Below are positions 36,375-46,432 of a stretch of 64,000 nucleotides of DNA, in pieces (position 1 is the stretch's first letter; each line of letters starts with the position of its first letter). Source of the DNA: Sulfurimonas sp. HSL-1656 (GTDB taxonomy: Bacteria > Campylobacterota > Campylobacteria > Campylobacterales > Sulfurimonadaceae); assembly GCF_039645585.1 (NCBI RefSeq), contig NZ_CP147915.1, positions 1,984,001 through 2,048,000 of the forward strand, in the 5' to 3' direction. The notes under the pieces are model-generated. The model did no database searches. It saw only the letters and a list, made by a program, of their open reading frames with translations, and was not told the DNA's origin. Both the position numbers and the translations under genes were made by a program.

Positions 36375-36650
36375 TTAGATGTTGTCGCGGATACCGAGAT
36401 CGGCAACAAGTTTGTCGTATGCAGGGCGGTTTGTGCGTTTGAAGTAACGCATCAGACGGCGGCGCTGACCGACGAGTTTGAGCAGACCGAGGCGTGACGC
36501 GTGGTCTTTCTTGAAAGTTTTGAGGTGTTCAGTCAGTTCAGCAATACGTGTGCTGAGCAGTGCGATCTGCACTTCTGAAGAACCAGTGTCGTTTTCGTTA
36601 CGTCCGAATTTTTTAACAATCTCTTGTTTTTTCGCCGCATCCAAAGCCAT
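36375..36650 (-). CDS. rpsO: 30S ribosomal protein S15
   Basis: A 91-residue primary 16S rRNA-binding protein. Conserved blocks are [19 protein letters not shown] and [23 protein letters not shown] strong ribosome site (aggaggctatt) precedes the ATG. The leader of about 50 bases may hold the S15 autoregulatory element known in other bacteria, though I do not see a clear pseudoknot. It is a single-gene unit with its own promoter and terminator. Confidence 0.98.
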   Translation of the reverse strand: MALDAAKKQEIVKKFGRNENDTGSSEVQIALLSTRIAELTEHLKTFKKDHASRLGLLKLVGQRRRLMRYFKRTNRPAYDKLVADLGIRDNI

Positions 36651-36704
36651 AATAGCCTCCTGAGGGTATAATAAATTTTCCGTTCACAATCGAACAAGGG
36701 CGAA

Positions 36705-36710
36705 ATTATA
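36705..36710 (-). promoter_or_regulatory. -10 box (CGCTATAAT) for rpsO
   Basis: On the minus strand CGCTATAAT lies about 55 bases before the rpsO ATG, with the same extended context as several other genes in the window. Confidence 0.6.
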
Positions 36711-36817
36711 GCGAATGTTTCCTGTTTTGGCAATCTTCCCGGACTGCTCGAAGACGTTTTTTACTAAACCCATACTCTATAGTCGATTTTTTTGAGCTAC
36801 GCTTTAGAGTAATCGGA

Positions 36818-36823
36818 TATAAT
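36818..36823 (+). promoter_or_regulatory. -10 box (TATAAT) for the Rrf2 regulator
   Basis: TATAAT 51 bases before the ATG at 36875. An inverted repeat TACTCTA (36773-36779) / TAGAGTA (36805-36811) lies just upstream and could be an operator, but its arms are 25 bases apart. Confidence 0.45.
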
Positions 36824-36874
36824 TTCTCTTAATTAAATCAGATCTCGTGTACCTTGGGATCGGAAAGTGACACC

Positions 36875-37279
36875 ATGCTCATTACCCGTGCCAGCGAATA
36901 CGCCCTGCTCTCGCTCATCGTCCTGGCCAAGGCCGAGAAGCCCCTCGACGCCGACACCCTCTCCCGGGATCTCGACATCTCCAAGAGTTTTCTCGCGAAG
37001 ATCCTGCAGTCGATGGCACGCAACGGCATCCTCAACTCTTTCAAGGGCGCCAACGGCGGATTTGCCCTAGCGAAGGACATGCACGACATCACCATCAGGG
37101 ACATCACCTGCGCCGCCGAGGGGAAGAACCCCTCCGTCTTCGACTGTTCCAAATCCCAGAAAGACTGCCCCTCCGACAAGGCATCCACCTGTCAGATCTG
37201 GCCCGTCGTCAACCGGCTTCAGGGCAAGATCGACACTTTCCTGGAGGGATTGACCCTCGCCGACCTGATCGAACAGTAA
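36875..37279 (+). CDS. Rrf2 family transcriptional regulator with three-cysteine cluster
   Basis: A 134-residue regulator. The winged helix-turn-helix is about residues 1-65 (ITRASEYALLSLIVLA, DISKSFLAKILQSMARNGIL). Three cysteines (Cys91, Cys98, Cys106 in FDCSKSQKDC...STCQIW) have the spacing of Fe-S-binding Rrf2 proteins such as IscR, NsrR and RsrR. It probably senses redox state, nitric oxide or iron-sulfur status. The target is unknown: no isc genes are adjacent. The start at 36875 is supported by ggaaag upstream. The DHH gene follows 17 bases later. Confidence 0.88.
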   Translation: MLITRASEYALLSLIVLAKAEKPLDADTLSRDLDISKSFLAKILQSMARNGILNSFKGANGGFALAKDMHDITIRDITCAAEGKNPSVFDCSKSQKDCPSDKASTCQIWPVVNRLQGKIDTFLEGLTLADLIEQ

Positions 37280-37296
37280 CCAATAGAAAGGCCATT

Positions 37297-38364
37297 GTGA
37301 CCATTTACCACCTCTCCCATATCGACCTCGACGGCTACAGCTGCCAGCTTGTCATGCAGCATACGCCCCATACCATGCATTTTTACAACGCCAACTACGG
37401 CGAAGAGGTCCCCGAACGCCTGCGCCAGATCGTCGAGGCGCTTGAACACGAACGCGAAGCGATGATCCTCGTCACCGACCTGAACCTGACCCCCGACGAG
37501 TCCCGCTGGCTCGACGGCGAAGTGAAACGCTTCAACGAAACGGGTAAAAAGATCACCCTGCAGCTGCTCGACCACCACGGCAGCGGCAAGGAGAGCGCAG
37601 CACGCTACGGCTGGTACCTGCTCGATACCGACCGCAGCGCCACGAAGATCACCTATGAATTCGCCAAAGAACAGGGGTGGCTGCAGGAGGAGCCCGCGTG
37701 GATGGAGGCCTATGTCGCCGTTGTCAACGCCGTCGACCTCTGGCTGCAGCATGAAGCGGAGAACTTCGAATACGGAAAGGTCCTCATGCGCCTCGTGAGC
37801 GAGACCCGCGAACTGGGCCGGACCCTCTTTGCGGAGCAGGACCGCACCTACAAGCTGCGCCTGCTCACCGAAGCCGCGGCGATGATCGATCTTCCCGACG
37901 CCCCGATCGTGCTCGATGAGAAGATCCACCTGATGAAAAAGGGGTTTTTCCGCGAAGAGGAGAACAATACCCTCGACAACCTCGTCACGAAGTACATCGT
38001 CTCCCTCATGGGAGAGAAACGCAAGGAGATGACGATCTACTACAAAGGGTACCGCGGCTTTTTAAGCTATGCCGTCGGCAACACTTCCATCATCGGCAAC
38101 GGCTTTCTCGTCGCCTACCCCGAGTATGATTTCATTGTCGACATCAGCCCCCGCGGGACGATGAGCCTGCGTGCCAACAACCAGGTCGACGTCTCCCTTA
38201 TCGCCAAAGAGTGGGCGGGCGGCGGCGGACACCCCAACGCCTCCGGCGGCCGGATCCAGGGCTTCAAAGAGCAGTTCCGCTACGACAAGGTCAAAGCGCA
38301 GATCGAATCACTGATCGCCAAGCGCGAATCCGTCTCCGGGAAACTGCCGCAGAAAAGCGAATAG
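37297..38364 (+). CDS. DHH family phosphoesterase (NrnA/oligoribonuclease-like)
   Basis: A 355-residue protein with DHH domain motifs HIDLDGYSC (about 7-15), VTDLN and LLDHHGSG (about 90-97), and the DHHA1 C-terminal motif AGGGGHPNASGG (about 308-319). Together these supply the Mn2+ cluster and the RNA-end binding loop. Relatives degrade short RNAs or cyclic dinucleotide products (pGpG, pAp). The start is GTG with aaagg upstream. It follows the Rrf2 gene by 17 bases, so the two may be co-transcribed. It is convergent with the amidase. Confidence 0.87.
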   Translation: MTIYHLSHIDLDGYSCQLVMQHTPHTMHFYNANYGEEVPERLRQIVEALEHEREAMILVTDLNLTPDESRWLDGEVKRFNETGKKITLQLLDHHGSGKESAARYGWYLLDTDRSATKITYEFAKEQGWLQEEPAWMEAYVAVVNAVDLWLQHEAENFEYGKVLMRLVSETRELGRTLFAEQDRTYKLRLLTEAAAMIDLPDAPIVLDEKIHLMKKGFFREEENNTLDNLVTKYIVSLMGEKRKEMTIYYKGYRGFLSYAVGNTSIIGNGFLVAYPEYDFIVDISPRGTMSLRANNQVDVSLIAKEWAGGGGHPNASGGRIQGFKEQFRYDKVKAQIESLIAKRESVSGKLPQKSE

Positions 38365-38368
38365 ACCC

Positions 38369-39775
38369 CTAGCGGTTTTTCGCGAAATAGCGCTCCACAC
38401 CCTCTGCCAGGCCCCTGGCAAAATAATCCTGATACGTATTGCTGTGAATACGCACCGCCTCTTTGGGGTGGGTAATAAAGCCTATTTCGACGAGGACCGC
38501 CGGCATCTGCGCGCCGACCAGAACCCAGAACGGCCCCTCACGCACCCCGGCATCCTTTACCTCTTTGTAACGGGCCCGCAGCGACGAGAGTACGCTGGAT
38601 TGCAGGTCTATTGCCAGTTTGTGTGACGCGACGATCTTTTCGGAGTTGAGGACGTTCAAAAAGGTGCTCTTGCCGTAAAAATCCATATCCTCGACTTCCG
38701 CCTTGTTCTCCAGGGCCGCGGCATTCGTTGCCCGCTTGGAACGCGACGGGGAGAGAAAGTAGGTCTCGATGCCGTACGCCTTGCGCGCCTTGCTTTTGGG
38801 CACGGCGTTGGCATGCAGGGAGATGAAAAGGTCCGCTTTCTTCTTGTTGGCGTAGCCCGTACGGTTGCGCAGCTTGATGAACTTGTCGTTGCTGCGGGTC
38901 ATGTAGACGGTGTAGCCGCGTTCGCGCAAACGTGAGGCCGTCTTCGCCGCCAGGGAGAGGACGATCTCCTTCTCCTTGTAACGGTTGTGCCCGACGGCCC
39001 CGCCGTCCTTGCCCCCGTGGCCCGGGTCGATGACGATTACCCGCTCTTTGTTGCGGGCCTGGCCCGGGCTTGCCACCGGCACGTGCTTGGGCGACGTCAC
39101 CCCGGAGAGCCCGGCACGTACCGTCAGTGTCTTTTCCACTTTTGCAAAGCGCACCGGCAGCGCCTTGGAACTTTCCAGAACCAGGCGGATGGTCTGCGGT
39201 TTGTACTGGGTCAGGCTGATGCGCTTGAGCTCGCGGTGGGTCAGTGTATGGGACTTATCCAGAACGGCGTGAATGTCCAGGACGTAGCGGTAGCCGTGCT
39301 TGCCGCTTTTTTTCAGCTTGAAGAAGTTGACATCCCTGTTCGAGAGCGGTTTCTCAAAATGGAACACGAGATTGCCGCTGTCCCATTCGACCTCTTCCAG
39401 ACGGTTCTGCCCCTTTATGCTCGGTGCTTTCACCTTTGGTGTTTCAGCTTCCGGCTCCGGTGCTGCCGCCGGAGCCGGCACGGTTTTGGGTTCGGGCGCG
39501 GGCAGGGTTTTGAGTTTTCTGCTGTAGTCGCTGACGTCGATATGCAGCGCGCTGCCGCTGGCAACGATCCCCTCGAGCGCACGGCGTTTCTTCGCCGTAT
39601 CGCCTTCCATCGTTGCGTCCATATAGGCCGCTTTAAAGGTATCGTACGCCTGGAAGATTTCGGACTGTTTGTTAGAGTGGAGCGCGGCTTCCGCCTCGGA
39701 GACGGTCATCGCGTTGAGGGACGTACCAAGCAGTACGGCAGCGGTGGTGATCAGGCAGAGCCGCTTCAGCGTCAT
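38369..39775 (-). CDS. N-acetylmuramoyl-L-alanine amidase (AmiC-type)
   Basis: A 468-residue periplasmic enzyme that cuts the peptide stem from peptidoglycan during cell separation. A signal peptide (about 1-22) is followed by a Pro/Ala-rich linker (about 90-115), an AMIN domain (about 120-215) and an Amidase_3 catalytic domain (about 245-465). Zinc motifs seen are IDPGHGGKDGGAVG, the Glu in KEKEIVL and SLHANA. The catalytic Glu is in LVEIGFITHP. It is the last gene of the pyrH-rpoZ-spoT-tyrS run. Confidence 0.93.
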   Translation of the reverse strand: MTLKRLCLITTAAVLLGTSLNAMTVSEAEAALHSNKQSEIFQAYDTFKAAYMDATMEGDTAKKRRALEGIVASGSALHIDVSDYSRKLKTLPAPEPKTVPAPAAAPEPEAETPKVKAPSIKGQNRLEEVEWDSGNLVFHFEKPLSNRDVNFFKLKKSGKHGYRYVLDIHAVLDKSHTLTHRELKRISLTQYKPQTIRLVLESSKALPVRFAKVEKTLTVRAGLSGVTSPKHVPVASPGQARNKERVIVIDPGHGGKDGGAVGHNRYKEKEIVLSLAAKTASRLRERGYTVYMTRSNDKFIKLRNRTGYANKKKADLFISLHANAVPKSKARKAYGIETYFLSPSRSKRATNAAALENKAEVEDMDFYGKSTFLNVLNSEKIVASHKLAIDLQSSVLSSLRARYKEVKDAGVREGPFWVLVGAQMPAVLVEIGFITHPKEAVRIHSNTYQDYFARGLAEGVERYFAKNR

Positions 39776-39781
39776 CAGGGC

Positions 39782-40873
39782 CTATTCGCCTTCGGTCAGC
39801 TTCTTCATCAGGTCGGCCACGCTGATGAGCTCGTTGATCCGGTAGCCGTTCGTGCCGGAGAAGAAGAGGCCGAGCTCGGTATTCCCCTCGTAGGCATCGC
39901 TGAGGCGGTCGGCGATACAGAAGCCGACCGCTTTCGCCTCGACCCCGCGTTCGCAGGGGGCGACGCAGTTCGAGATACACTTGATCGCAGGTCCGGTGCG
40001 CGTCTCGATCAGGCTGCTCAGGTTGGTACGCACCCCTCTGGCCGGGTAGCCGACCGGGGATTTCATGAGGTGGATATCCTCTTCTTTGGCTTCGAGCAGA
40101 ACCTTTTTGAAGTTCGGGTGGGCGTCGCATTCGTACGTACCGATGAAACGGGTACCCATCTGTACCCCTTTGGCACCCAGTTCCATCATCTCCTCGATGT
40201 CCTTCTTGTCCCAGATGCCCCCGGCGGCAATGACCGGGATATCGCCCCAGGTCGCGGCCTCTTCGACAACGGGCTTGACGAGGTTCTCGAGCTGGTGCTC
40301 CTCCATGGAACACTGCTCATAGGTAAAGCCCTGGTGGCCGCCGCTTTTGGGACCTTCGAGGATGACAGCGTCAGGGAGACGGTTGTAGCGCTTTTCCCAG
40401 CGTTTACAGATGATCTTGAGCGCTTTGGGCGAAGAGACGATCGGTACCAGGGCCACATCGGGGTACCCTTCGGTGAACTCCGGCATGTTCGTCGGCAGTC
40501 CCGCCCCGGTGATGATGATGTCGATTCCCGCTTCGCAGGCATCACGGACGACACGGCCGTAGTCGTTGATGGCGTAGAGAATATTGGCCGCGAGCGGTGC
40601 ATCGCCGCAGATCTTGCGCGCGTTGTCGATGATGGCGGTCAGCCCCTCTTTGGAGTAGAAGTTCTCCACGTCCAGCGGGCGGCCGGCCACCAGTTTGTGC
40701 GCATGCTCTTTCTGCTCGTAGTAGCCGGTGCCGACGGCGCTGATGACACCGAGTCCGCCCTCTTTGGAGACGGTTCCGGCCAGACGGTCCCAGCTGATGC
40801 CGACGCCCATCCCGCCCTGAACGATCGGTTTTTCAAGCGTATATTTACCGATTTTCAGCGGTTTGAAACTCAT
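39782..40873 (-). CDS. Nitronate monooxygenase family flavoprotein
   Basis: A 363-residue FMN TIM-barrel protein of the NMO/FabK-like family. The N-terminal PIVQGGMGVGISWDRLAG, the active-site region SGGHQGF and the FMN phosphate loops (VIAAGGIWDKKDIEE, GVQMGTRFIGTYE) are diagnostic. Members oxidise nitronates or act as enoyl-ACP reductases; the real substrate here is uncertain. Three Cys near residue 300-310 (CISNCVAPCERG) are notable. It abuts the tyrS stop directly (no gap). Confidence 0.87.
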   Translation of the reverse strand: MSFKPLKIGKYTLEKPIVQGGMGVGISWDRLAGTVSKEGGLGVISAVGTGYYEQKEHAHKLVAGRPLDVENFYSKEGLTAIIDNARKICGDAPLAANILYAINDYGRVVRDACEAGIDIIITGAGLPTNMPEFTEGYPDVALVPIVSSPKALKIICKRWEKRYNRLPDAVILEGPKSGGHQGFTYEQCSMEEHQLENLVKPVVEEAATWGDIPVIAAGGIWDKKDIEEMMELGAKGVQMGTRFIGTYECDAHPNFKKVLLEAKEEDIHLMKSPVGYPARGVRTNLSSLIETRTGPAIKCISNCVAPCERGVEAKAVGFCIADRLSDAYEGNTELGLFFSGTNGYRINELISVADLMKKLTEGE

Positions 40874-42076
40874 CTATTTCACCTTTACGCGGGCAAATTT
40901 GCGTTTGCCTACCTGAAGAATGTACTCGCCCGCTTCCAGCTGAAGCTGTTCGTCATCCACTTTTTCTTGATCCATTTTAACGGCTCCTTGCTTAAGGTCG
41001 CGCCGGGCCTGCGATGTAGATGCCTCAAGGCCGCAATCCTGCAAGGCTTTGGCGATCCAGACCGGGCCGTCAAGCTCGAATTCGGGCATGTCGCTCGGCA
41101 GTTCGCTCTTGGCGTGGACCCGCTCGAACTCCGCCTTCGCCGCATCAGCATCCGTTGCGCTGTGGAAACGCTCGACGATCTCCATCGCCAGCGCTTCCTT
41201 GACCTTTTTCGGGTGGGCCGCGCCGCTCTCGACATCGGCTTTGAGCTGGGCGATCTCGGCAAGGCTCTTGTGGCTGAGCAGCTCGTAGTAGCGCCACATC
41301 AGCTCGTCCGAGATACTGAGCACCTTCCCGAACATCTCCCCCGGAGCTTCGGCGACGCCGATATAGTTGTTGAGGCTCTTGCTCATCTTCTGGACGCCGT
41401 CGAGGCCCTCGAGGATCGGCATCATCAATACCGCCTGTTCCTTGCCCTTCTCGTAGGCGCGCTGCAGGTGGCGTCCCATCAGAAGGTTGAACTTCTGGTC
41501 CGTCCCCCCGATCTCGATGTCGCTGTCGAGGTGGACACTGTCAAAGCCCTGGAGCAGCGGGTAGATAAACTCGCTGATGGAAATGGGCGTGCCGCTTTTG
41601 TAGCGCTTCTCGAAATCATCACGCTCGAGCATCCGTGCGACGTTCATCAGGGTCGTGAGCTCCAGCATCCCCGCCGCGCCGATAGGGTTGATCCAGTCGG
41701 CGTTGAAGAGGACGTCCGTTTTTTCCGGATCGAGGATCTTGAAGACCTGTTCTTTGTAACTTTTGGCATTTTCCGCGATCTGCTCGGGGAGCAGCTTCTT
41801 GCGCGTCTCGCTTTTGCCGGTCGGGTCGCCAATCTGCGCCGTGAAGTCACCGATGATGAACTGGACGCGTCCGCCGATGCGCTGGAAAGCGGCCAGCTTG
41901 TTGAGCAGGACCGTATGGCCCAGGTGCAGGTCCGGCGCCGTCGGGTCGAACCCGGCTTTTACGCTGAAGGTTTTCCCCTCGTCGAGGGCCCCTTTTACCA
42001 GCGCCTCGATACGCGCTTCGTCGATGATCTCCGCCGTACCGCGGCGGATCTCAGCCAATGCTTCTGTTACTGTCAT
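40874..42076 (-). CDS. tyrS: Tyrosyl-tRNA synthetase
   Basis: Class I synthetase charging tRNA-Tyr. It has 400 residues. The HIGH-type motif is HLGH (51-54), and [11 protein letters not shown] is the KMSKS loop. The C-terminal S4-like RNA-binding domain is about 335-400. The KMSKS form rather than KFGKT marks the TyrZ branch. It lies 16 bases after spoT. No T-box leader is present. Confidence 0.96.
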   Translation of the reverse strand: MTVTEALAEIRRGTAEIIDEARIEALVKGALDEGKTFSVKAGFDPTAPDLHLGHTVLLNKLAAFQRIGGRVQFIIGDFTAQIGDPTGKSETRKKLLPEQIAENAKSYKEQVFKILDPEKTDVLFNADWINPIGAAGMLELTTLMNVARMLERDDFEKRYKSGTPISISEFIYPLLQGFDSVHLDSDIEIGGTDQKFNLLMGRHLQRAYEKGKEQAVLMMPILEGLDGVQKMSKSLNNYIGVAEAPGEMFGKVLSISDELMWRYYELLSHKSLAEIAQLKADVESGAAHPKKVKEALAMEIVERFHSATDADAAKAEFERVHAKSELPSDMPEFELDGPVWIAKALQDCGLEASTSQARRDLKQGAVKMDQEKVDDEQLQLEAGEYILQVGKRKFARVKVK

Positions 42077-42092
42077 TCTTTCCCTTCACCTC

Positions 42093-44249
42093 TTACACGG
42101 AACGATACGCATCGTCCGTTCGAATAAACTGTATGATATGAATTTTTTGTTCAATTTTAGCGCGCAGGCGGTTAATATCCGCTTCCGAACTCTGGAACTC
42201 CAGCTCGCACAGCTGCTGGTGTTCCTGGCGTTCCTTGCCCAGCTCGATGCTGACAATCTCCGCCCCCAGCTTCGCCAGGAAGGTGAGGAAATCCGCCAGT
42301 GCCCCCTTGGCGTTGTGCATGCTGACAATCATGTGGTAGTGGAAGATGCTCTCCTGCTTCCAGCGCACGAAGAGCATCGGCTCCTCATCCTCGATCAGCG
42401 TTGCGGCGTGCTGGCACATCTTGTGGTGGATGTGCGCCTTGCCGTTACTCACAAATCCGACGATCTCGTCCCCGGCCTTGGGGTGGCAGCAGAAATCGAA
42501 AACGACGTCCGAGATCGTGTGGTTCGAGAAGAGCTCGATCGAACCGAAACGGTAGAGCTTGAGCTTGAAACGGTGTGTCGCCAGGAAGGCACCGAACTTC
42601 TTGTGCGAACGCAGCGCCTTGAGGTAGTGGTGCAGCACCTCTCTGAGGTAGTCGACGTCCCGGGCAATCATCCAGGCGTTCTGCAGCCGGTTGTGTTCGC
42701 GCAGCCACTCCCGGATGCGGGTAACGTTGAGCTGCATGACGCCGCGCATGATCAACAGGCCGCTCTTGCTGTCGATATCGCGGATGCGGTGACGGCAGTT
42801 GATGCGGATATGCTGTTTCGCCCGGGAGGTCTTGACGGCATCCATCCAGCTGCAGCGCAGCTGCTTCTCCTCGGAGGTCATGATCCGGACGATGTCGCCG
42901 TTATGCAGCTCCGCCAGCAGGCTCTTGCTCTCCTTGTTTACGAGGCACGATTCCGCCCGGTCCCCGATCTCTGTATGGACGGCGTAGGCGAAGTCGAGCG
43001 CCGTGGCACCGCGCGGGAGGGTGTAGGGTTTTCCCTTGGGGGAGAAAACGCTGATATCCTCGCTGTAGAGGTCGGTCTTCGCCAGCTCGTAGAAGTCCTC
43101 GATCGACTCCTCCTGATACTGCAGGTTCTGCAGCCAGTCGAGGTTGATGTTGTTGCCGCCGCTCTTGTACTTCCAGTGGGCTGCGACCCCCAGTTCCGCC
43201 GTCTTGTGCATCTCGAAGGTACGGATCTGCACCTCGATAATGGAGGTGTCGTCGAACACCGTCGTGTGCAGGGTCTGGTAGCCGTTCTCTTTCGGGATGG
43301 CGATGTAGTCCTTGAACCGCGACGTGAGCGGCTGGAAATGCAGGTGCACGAGCCCGAGCACGCTGTAGCACTGGGTCGGGTCGTTCACGAGCACCCTGAT
43401 CGCCAGCAGGTCCAGCACCTCGTCGATGCTGATTCCCTTGCGCTGCATTTTGAGGTAGATGGAGTAGTCGTGTTTGATCCGGCTGAGGATCTCGTAGCTG
43501 CCGGGCATGATGCCGTGGCGCTCCATCAGCTTCGCGATCTTCTGGCGGAAGCCGTTGAGGCGCAGCTCGATATCGTGGTAGTTCGCCTTCAGGTAGTCGT
43601 CGATCCGTTTCTTCTCGTCGGCGAAGACATAGGTAAAGCTCAGGTCTTCCAGGAAGTTCTTGATGTAGGAGATACCGAGGCGGTGGGCAATAGGGGCGTA
43701 GACGACCAGGGTCTCCTCGGCGATGCGGCGCTGCTTGGCCTCCGGCAACGCATCGAGGGTCAGCATGTTGTGCAGCCGGTCGCAGAGCTTGACGACCAGG
43801 ACGCGGATGTCCTTGATGGAGGCGAGCAGCATTTTGCGGAACGTCAGCGCGGAGACGACGAGCTTTTCATCCGAATGCGAAGGGATGAGCTCCTTGTCCC
43901 GGATCAGGTCGATCTTCGTGAGACCGTGCACCAGGTGGGCGACGTCGGAGCCGTAGCGCATCTCCACCGCTTCGATGGTGTTGGGCGTATCCTCGACGAC
44001 ATCATGAAGCAGCGCCGCGATGACCATGGCGCGGTCCCCGGTAATGGAGGCTACCAGCGCGGAAACAAGGATGGGGTGGACGACATAGGGTTCGCCGCTC
44101 TTGCGTGTCTGGTGCGCATGGGCGTCTTTGGAAAAAAGCAGCGCATCTTCGATCAGTTCGTCAAAGGCGATGTTTTCGTGCAGCAGCGCCGTCGCACTTT
44201 CAATATCCCGAATGGAACGGATCTGGTTGATATCAAAATTGTTTGCCAT
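42093..44249 (-). CDS. spoT: Bifunctional (p)ppGpp synthetase/hydrolase
   Basis: Stringent-response enzyme of 718 residues. The HD hydrolase domain (about 40-190) has HAHQTRKSGEPYVVHP and LLHDVVEDT. The synthetase domain (about 245-370) carries KDYIAIPKENGYQTLHTTV. A TGS domain (about 400-460, DISVFSPKGKPYTLPRGATALDFAY) and a C-terminal ACT domain (about 640-715) follow. It is the sole long RSH protein in view. It follows rpoZ, the common rpoZ-spoT order, with 54 bases between. Confidence 0.97.
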   Translation of the reverse strand: MANNFDINQIRSIRDIESATALLHENIAFDELIEDALLFSKDAHAHQTRKSGEPYVVHPILVSALVASITGDRAMVIAALLHDVVEDTPNTIEAVEMRYGSDVAHLVHGLTKIDLIRDKELIPSHSDEKLVVSALTFRKMLLASIKDIRVLVVKLCDRLHNMLTLDALPEAKQRRIAEETLVVYAPIAHRLGISYIKNFLEDLSFTYVFADEKKRIDDYLKANYHDIELRLNGFRQKIAKLMERHGIMPGSYEILSRIKHDYSIYLKMQRKGISIDEVLDLLAIRVLVNDPTQCYSVLGLVHLHFQPLTSRFKDYIAIPKENGYQTLHTTVFDDTSIIEVQIRTFEMHKTAELGVAAHWKYKSGGNNINLDWLQNLQYQEESIEDFYELAKTDLYSEDISVFSPKGKPYTLPRGATALDFAYAVHTEIGDRAESCLVNKESKSLLAELHNGDIVRIMTSEEKQLRCSWMDAVKTSRAKQHIRINCRHRIRDIDSKSGLLIMRGVMQLNVTRIREWLREHNRLQNAWMIARDVDYLREVLHHYLKALRSHKKFGAFLATHRFKLKLYRFGSIELFSNHTISDVVFDFCCHPKAGDEIVGFVSNGKAHIHHKMCQHAATLIEDEEPMLFVRWKQESIFHYHMIVSMHNAKGALADFLTFLAKLGAEIVSIELGKERQEHQQLCELEFQSSEADINRLRAKIEQKIHIIQFIRTDDAYRSV

Positions 44250-44303
44250 GGCTGCTCTTTGCGGTCAAATGTAGGAGCGCCCGGCGGGCGCAGGGAGGGA
44301 GGG

Positions 44304-44528
44304 TCAGGCTTTCTGCTTGAAGCCCTTGATGAGAACGAGGCCTTCCGCGATCTCCATCAGCGCGAGGTCGGTCGACTTGGTCGTTTTAAGGTCGAGGTTG
44401 AGCTTGCTCTGGGCACCGTTTTCCAGCTCTTTCGCGCGCTGTGCGACGGCGATGGCAAGCTGGTAGCGGTCGATGCCGGCAGTGCTGAGGGCTTTAGCGG
44501 TAATCTCTTCAAGACGAAGGTTTGTCAT
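44304..44528 (-). CDS. rpoZ: DNA-directed RNA polymerase omega subunit
   Basis: A 74-residue RNA polymerase assembly factor. It starts MTNLRLEEITAKAL and has the conserved helix RYQLAIAVAQRAKELENGA. The position between pyrH and spoT and the size fit Campylobacterota omega. A good ribosome site (aaggaaaacacc) precedes the ATG. Confidence 0.93.
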   Translation of the reverse strand: MTNLRLEEITAKALSTAGIDRYQLAIAVAQRAKELENGAQSKLNLDLKTTKSTDLALMEIAEGLVLIKGFKQKA

Positions 44529-44551
44529 GGTGTTTTCCTTTGGTAAATTTC

Positions 44552-45283
<732 letters not shown>

Positions 45284-45369
45284 TTACACCAACGACGCCA
45301 GCAGCGCGTAAAAAGTGTCTTTATAAAATCCCGCAATTATATTTTACAATCGCTTTAAAGAAGCTTTAA

Positions 45370-45397
45370 GAAAAGAAAATCCCCGGCATGCGGGGGA
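45370..45397 (-). terminator. Intrinsic terminator after the nifJ-DHOD-like pair
   Basis: On the minus strand TCCCC...GGGGA (5 bp closed by extra G-C) is followed by ttttcttttctt. It lies about 34 bases after the stop at 45431. Confidence 0.65.
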
Positions 45398-45430
45398 AAG
45401 AAAGTTTCAATCGGAAGCAGCGGATCCGCG

Positions 45431-46432
45431 CTAAAACCAGAGCTCGTCGCCGTGGCGGAGCAGATCGACGTAGTTCGCGCGCTCCAGGGCCGAAGGGTTG
45501 GGGGCCTTGGCGTAGCTGATGGCCCCGCGCATCTGGTCGAACGATTCGTACTCATGCTCCGTCATCCAGTGCTCCGCGGCCTCCAGCATCACAGCGGCAT
45601 GGGTCTCCCCCCGTTCGTAGAAGACCGTTGCGGCCGCCACCGTACTCGCCCCGGCCATCACGGCCTTGACGATATCGGTTCCCTCCGTTACCCCGCCCCC
45701 GGCGCAGAACTGCAGCCCGCTCTGTCCGTAGCAGATCGCCACGGCGCGCAGGGCCGCCGCAAAATCGGCCGGGGAACTTTTGTAGAGTTTGCGGCTCCAC
45801 TCCAGCGCTTCGAGGTCGATATCGCTGTGGTAGAAGCGGTTGAAGAGCACGGCGGCTGCCGCCCCGGACTCCTCGGCGGCCTTGAGGAAATGGGGCAGCG
45901 CCGTAAAGGCCGGGGCCAGTTTCACCGCGAACGGCAGGGTCGTCTCCCGCCGGACCGCCGCGATCGCCTCGAGGTAGTGCGCCTCGATCTGGTCGGGGGC
46001 GATCCATGCCCTGTCGGCGGGGTAGTAGAGGTTCAGCTCCAGCGCTGCCGCGCCCGCATCCTCGAGCATCCTGGCGTACCGGGTCCAGCCGCCGCTGCTC
46101 ACCCCGTTGAGGCTGGCGATCACGGGGATATCCAGTGCGGATTTCAGGGCGCGCAGACGGTTGACGTAGTTCTCGGTCTCGTAATTCTCGAACTGCCCCT
46201 CCGGGAAGAAGTCAAGTGCCTCGGAGAAGGCATTCTTGCCGTGAAAGAGCATATGGTCGATCTCGTGCAGCTCCGCATTGATCTGCTCCTCGAAAAGCGA
46301 ATGCATGACGACCGCGGAGACGCCCTGCTCTTCCAGGGCACGGCAGCGGTCGGTATGCAGGCTCATCGGCGAGGCCGAGACGATGAGAGGGTTTTTCAGT
46401 TCCAGGCCGAGATAGTTGACACTCATTTGCAT
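45431..46432 (-). CDS. Dihydroorotate dehydrogenase-like flavoprotein
   Basis: A 333-residue FMN TIM-barrel protein of the PyrD/DHOD-like family. Features are NYLGLELKNPLIVSASPMS, FAVKLAPAFTALP, LNLYYPADR and the FMN loop CAGGGVTEGTDIVKA. Such proteins often lie beside nifJ and are not the main pyrD; an electron-transfer or ferredoxin-linked role is inferred. Two starts are possible: 46432 (ggaggagac upstream) or 46426, whose ATG overlaps the nifJ stop as ATGA. The longer frame upstream is nifJ in another phase. Confidence 0.88.
   Translation of the reverse strand: MQMSVNYLGLELKNPLIVSASPMSLHTDRCRALEEQGVSAVVMHSLFEEQINAELHEIDHMLFHGKNAFSEALDFFPEGQFENYETENYVNRLRALKSALDIPVIASLNGVSSGGWTRYARMLEDAGAAALELNLYYPADRAWIAPDQIEAHYLEAIAAVRRETTLPFAVKLAPAFTALPHFLKAAEESGAAAAVLFNRFYHSDIDLEALEWSRKLYKSSPADFAAALRAVAICYGQSGLQFCAGGGVTEGTDIVKAVMAGASTVAAATVFYERGETHAAVMLEAAEHWMTEHEYESFDQMRGAISYAKAPNPSALERANYVDLLRHGDELWF

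Noticed and set aside
38987..42127. Open frame of 1046 codons on the plus strand
   Set aside because: It is antisense to the amidase, the nitronate monooxygenase-family gene and tyrS, all of which have clear family motifs. It has no domain and arises from GC-rich third positions.
41763..44546. Open frame of 927 codons on the plus strand
   Set aside because: Antisense to spoT and rpoZ, whose motifs are complete.
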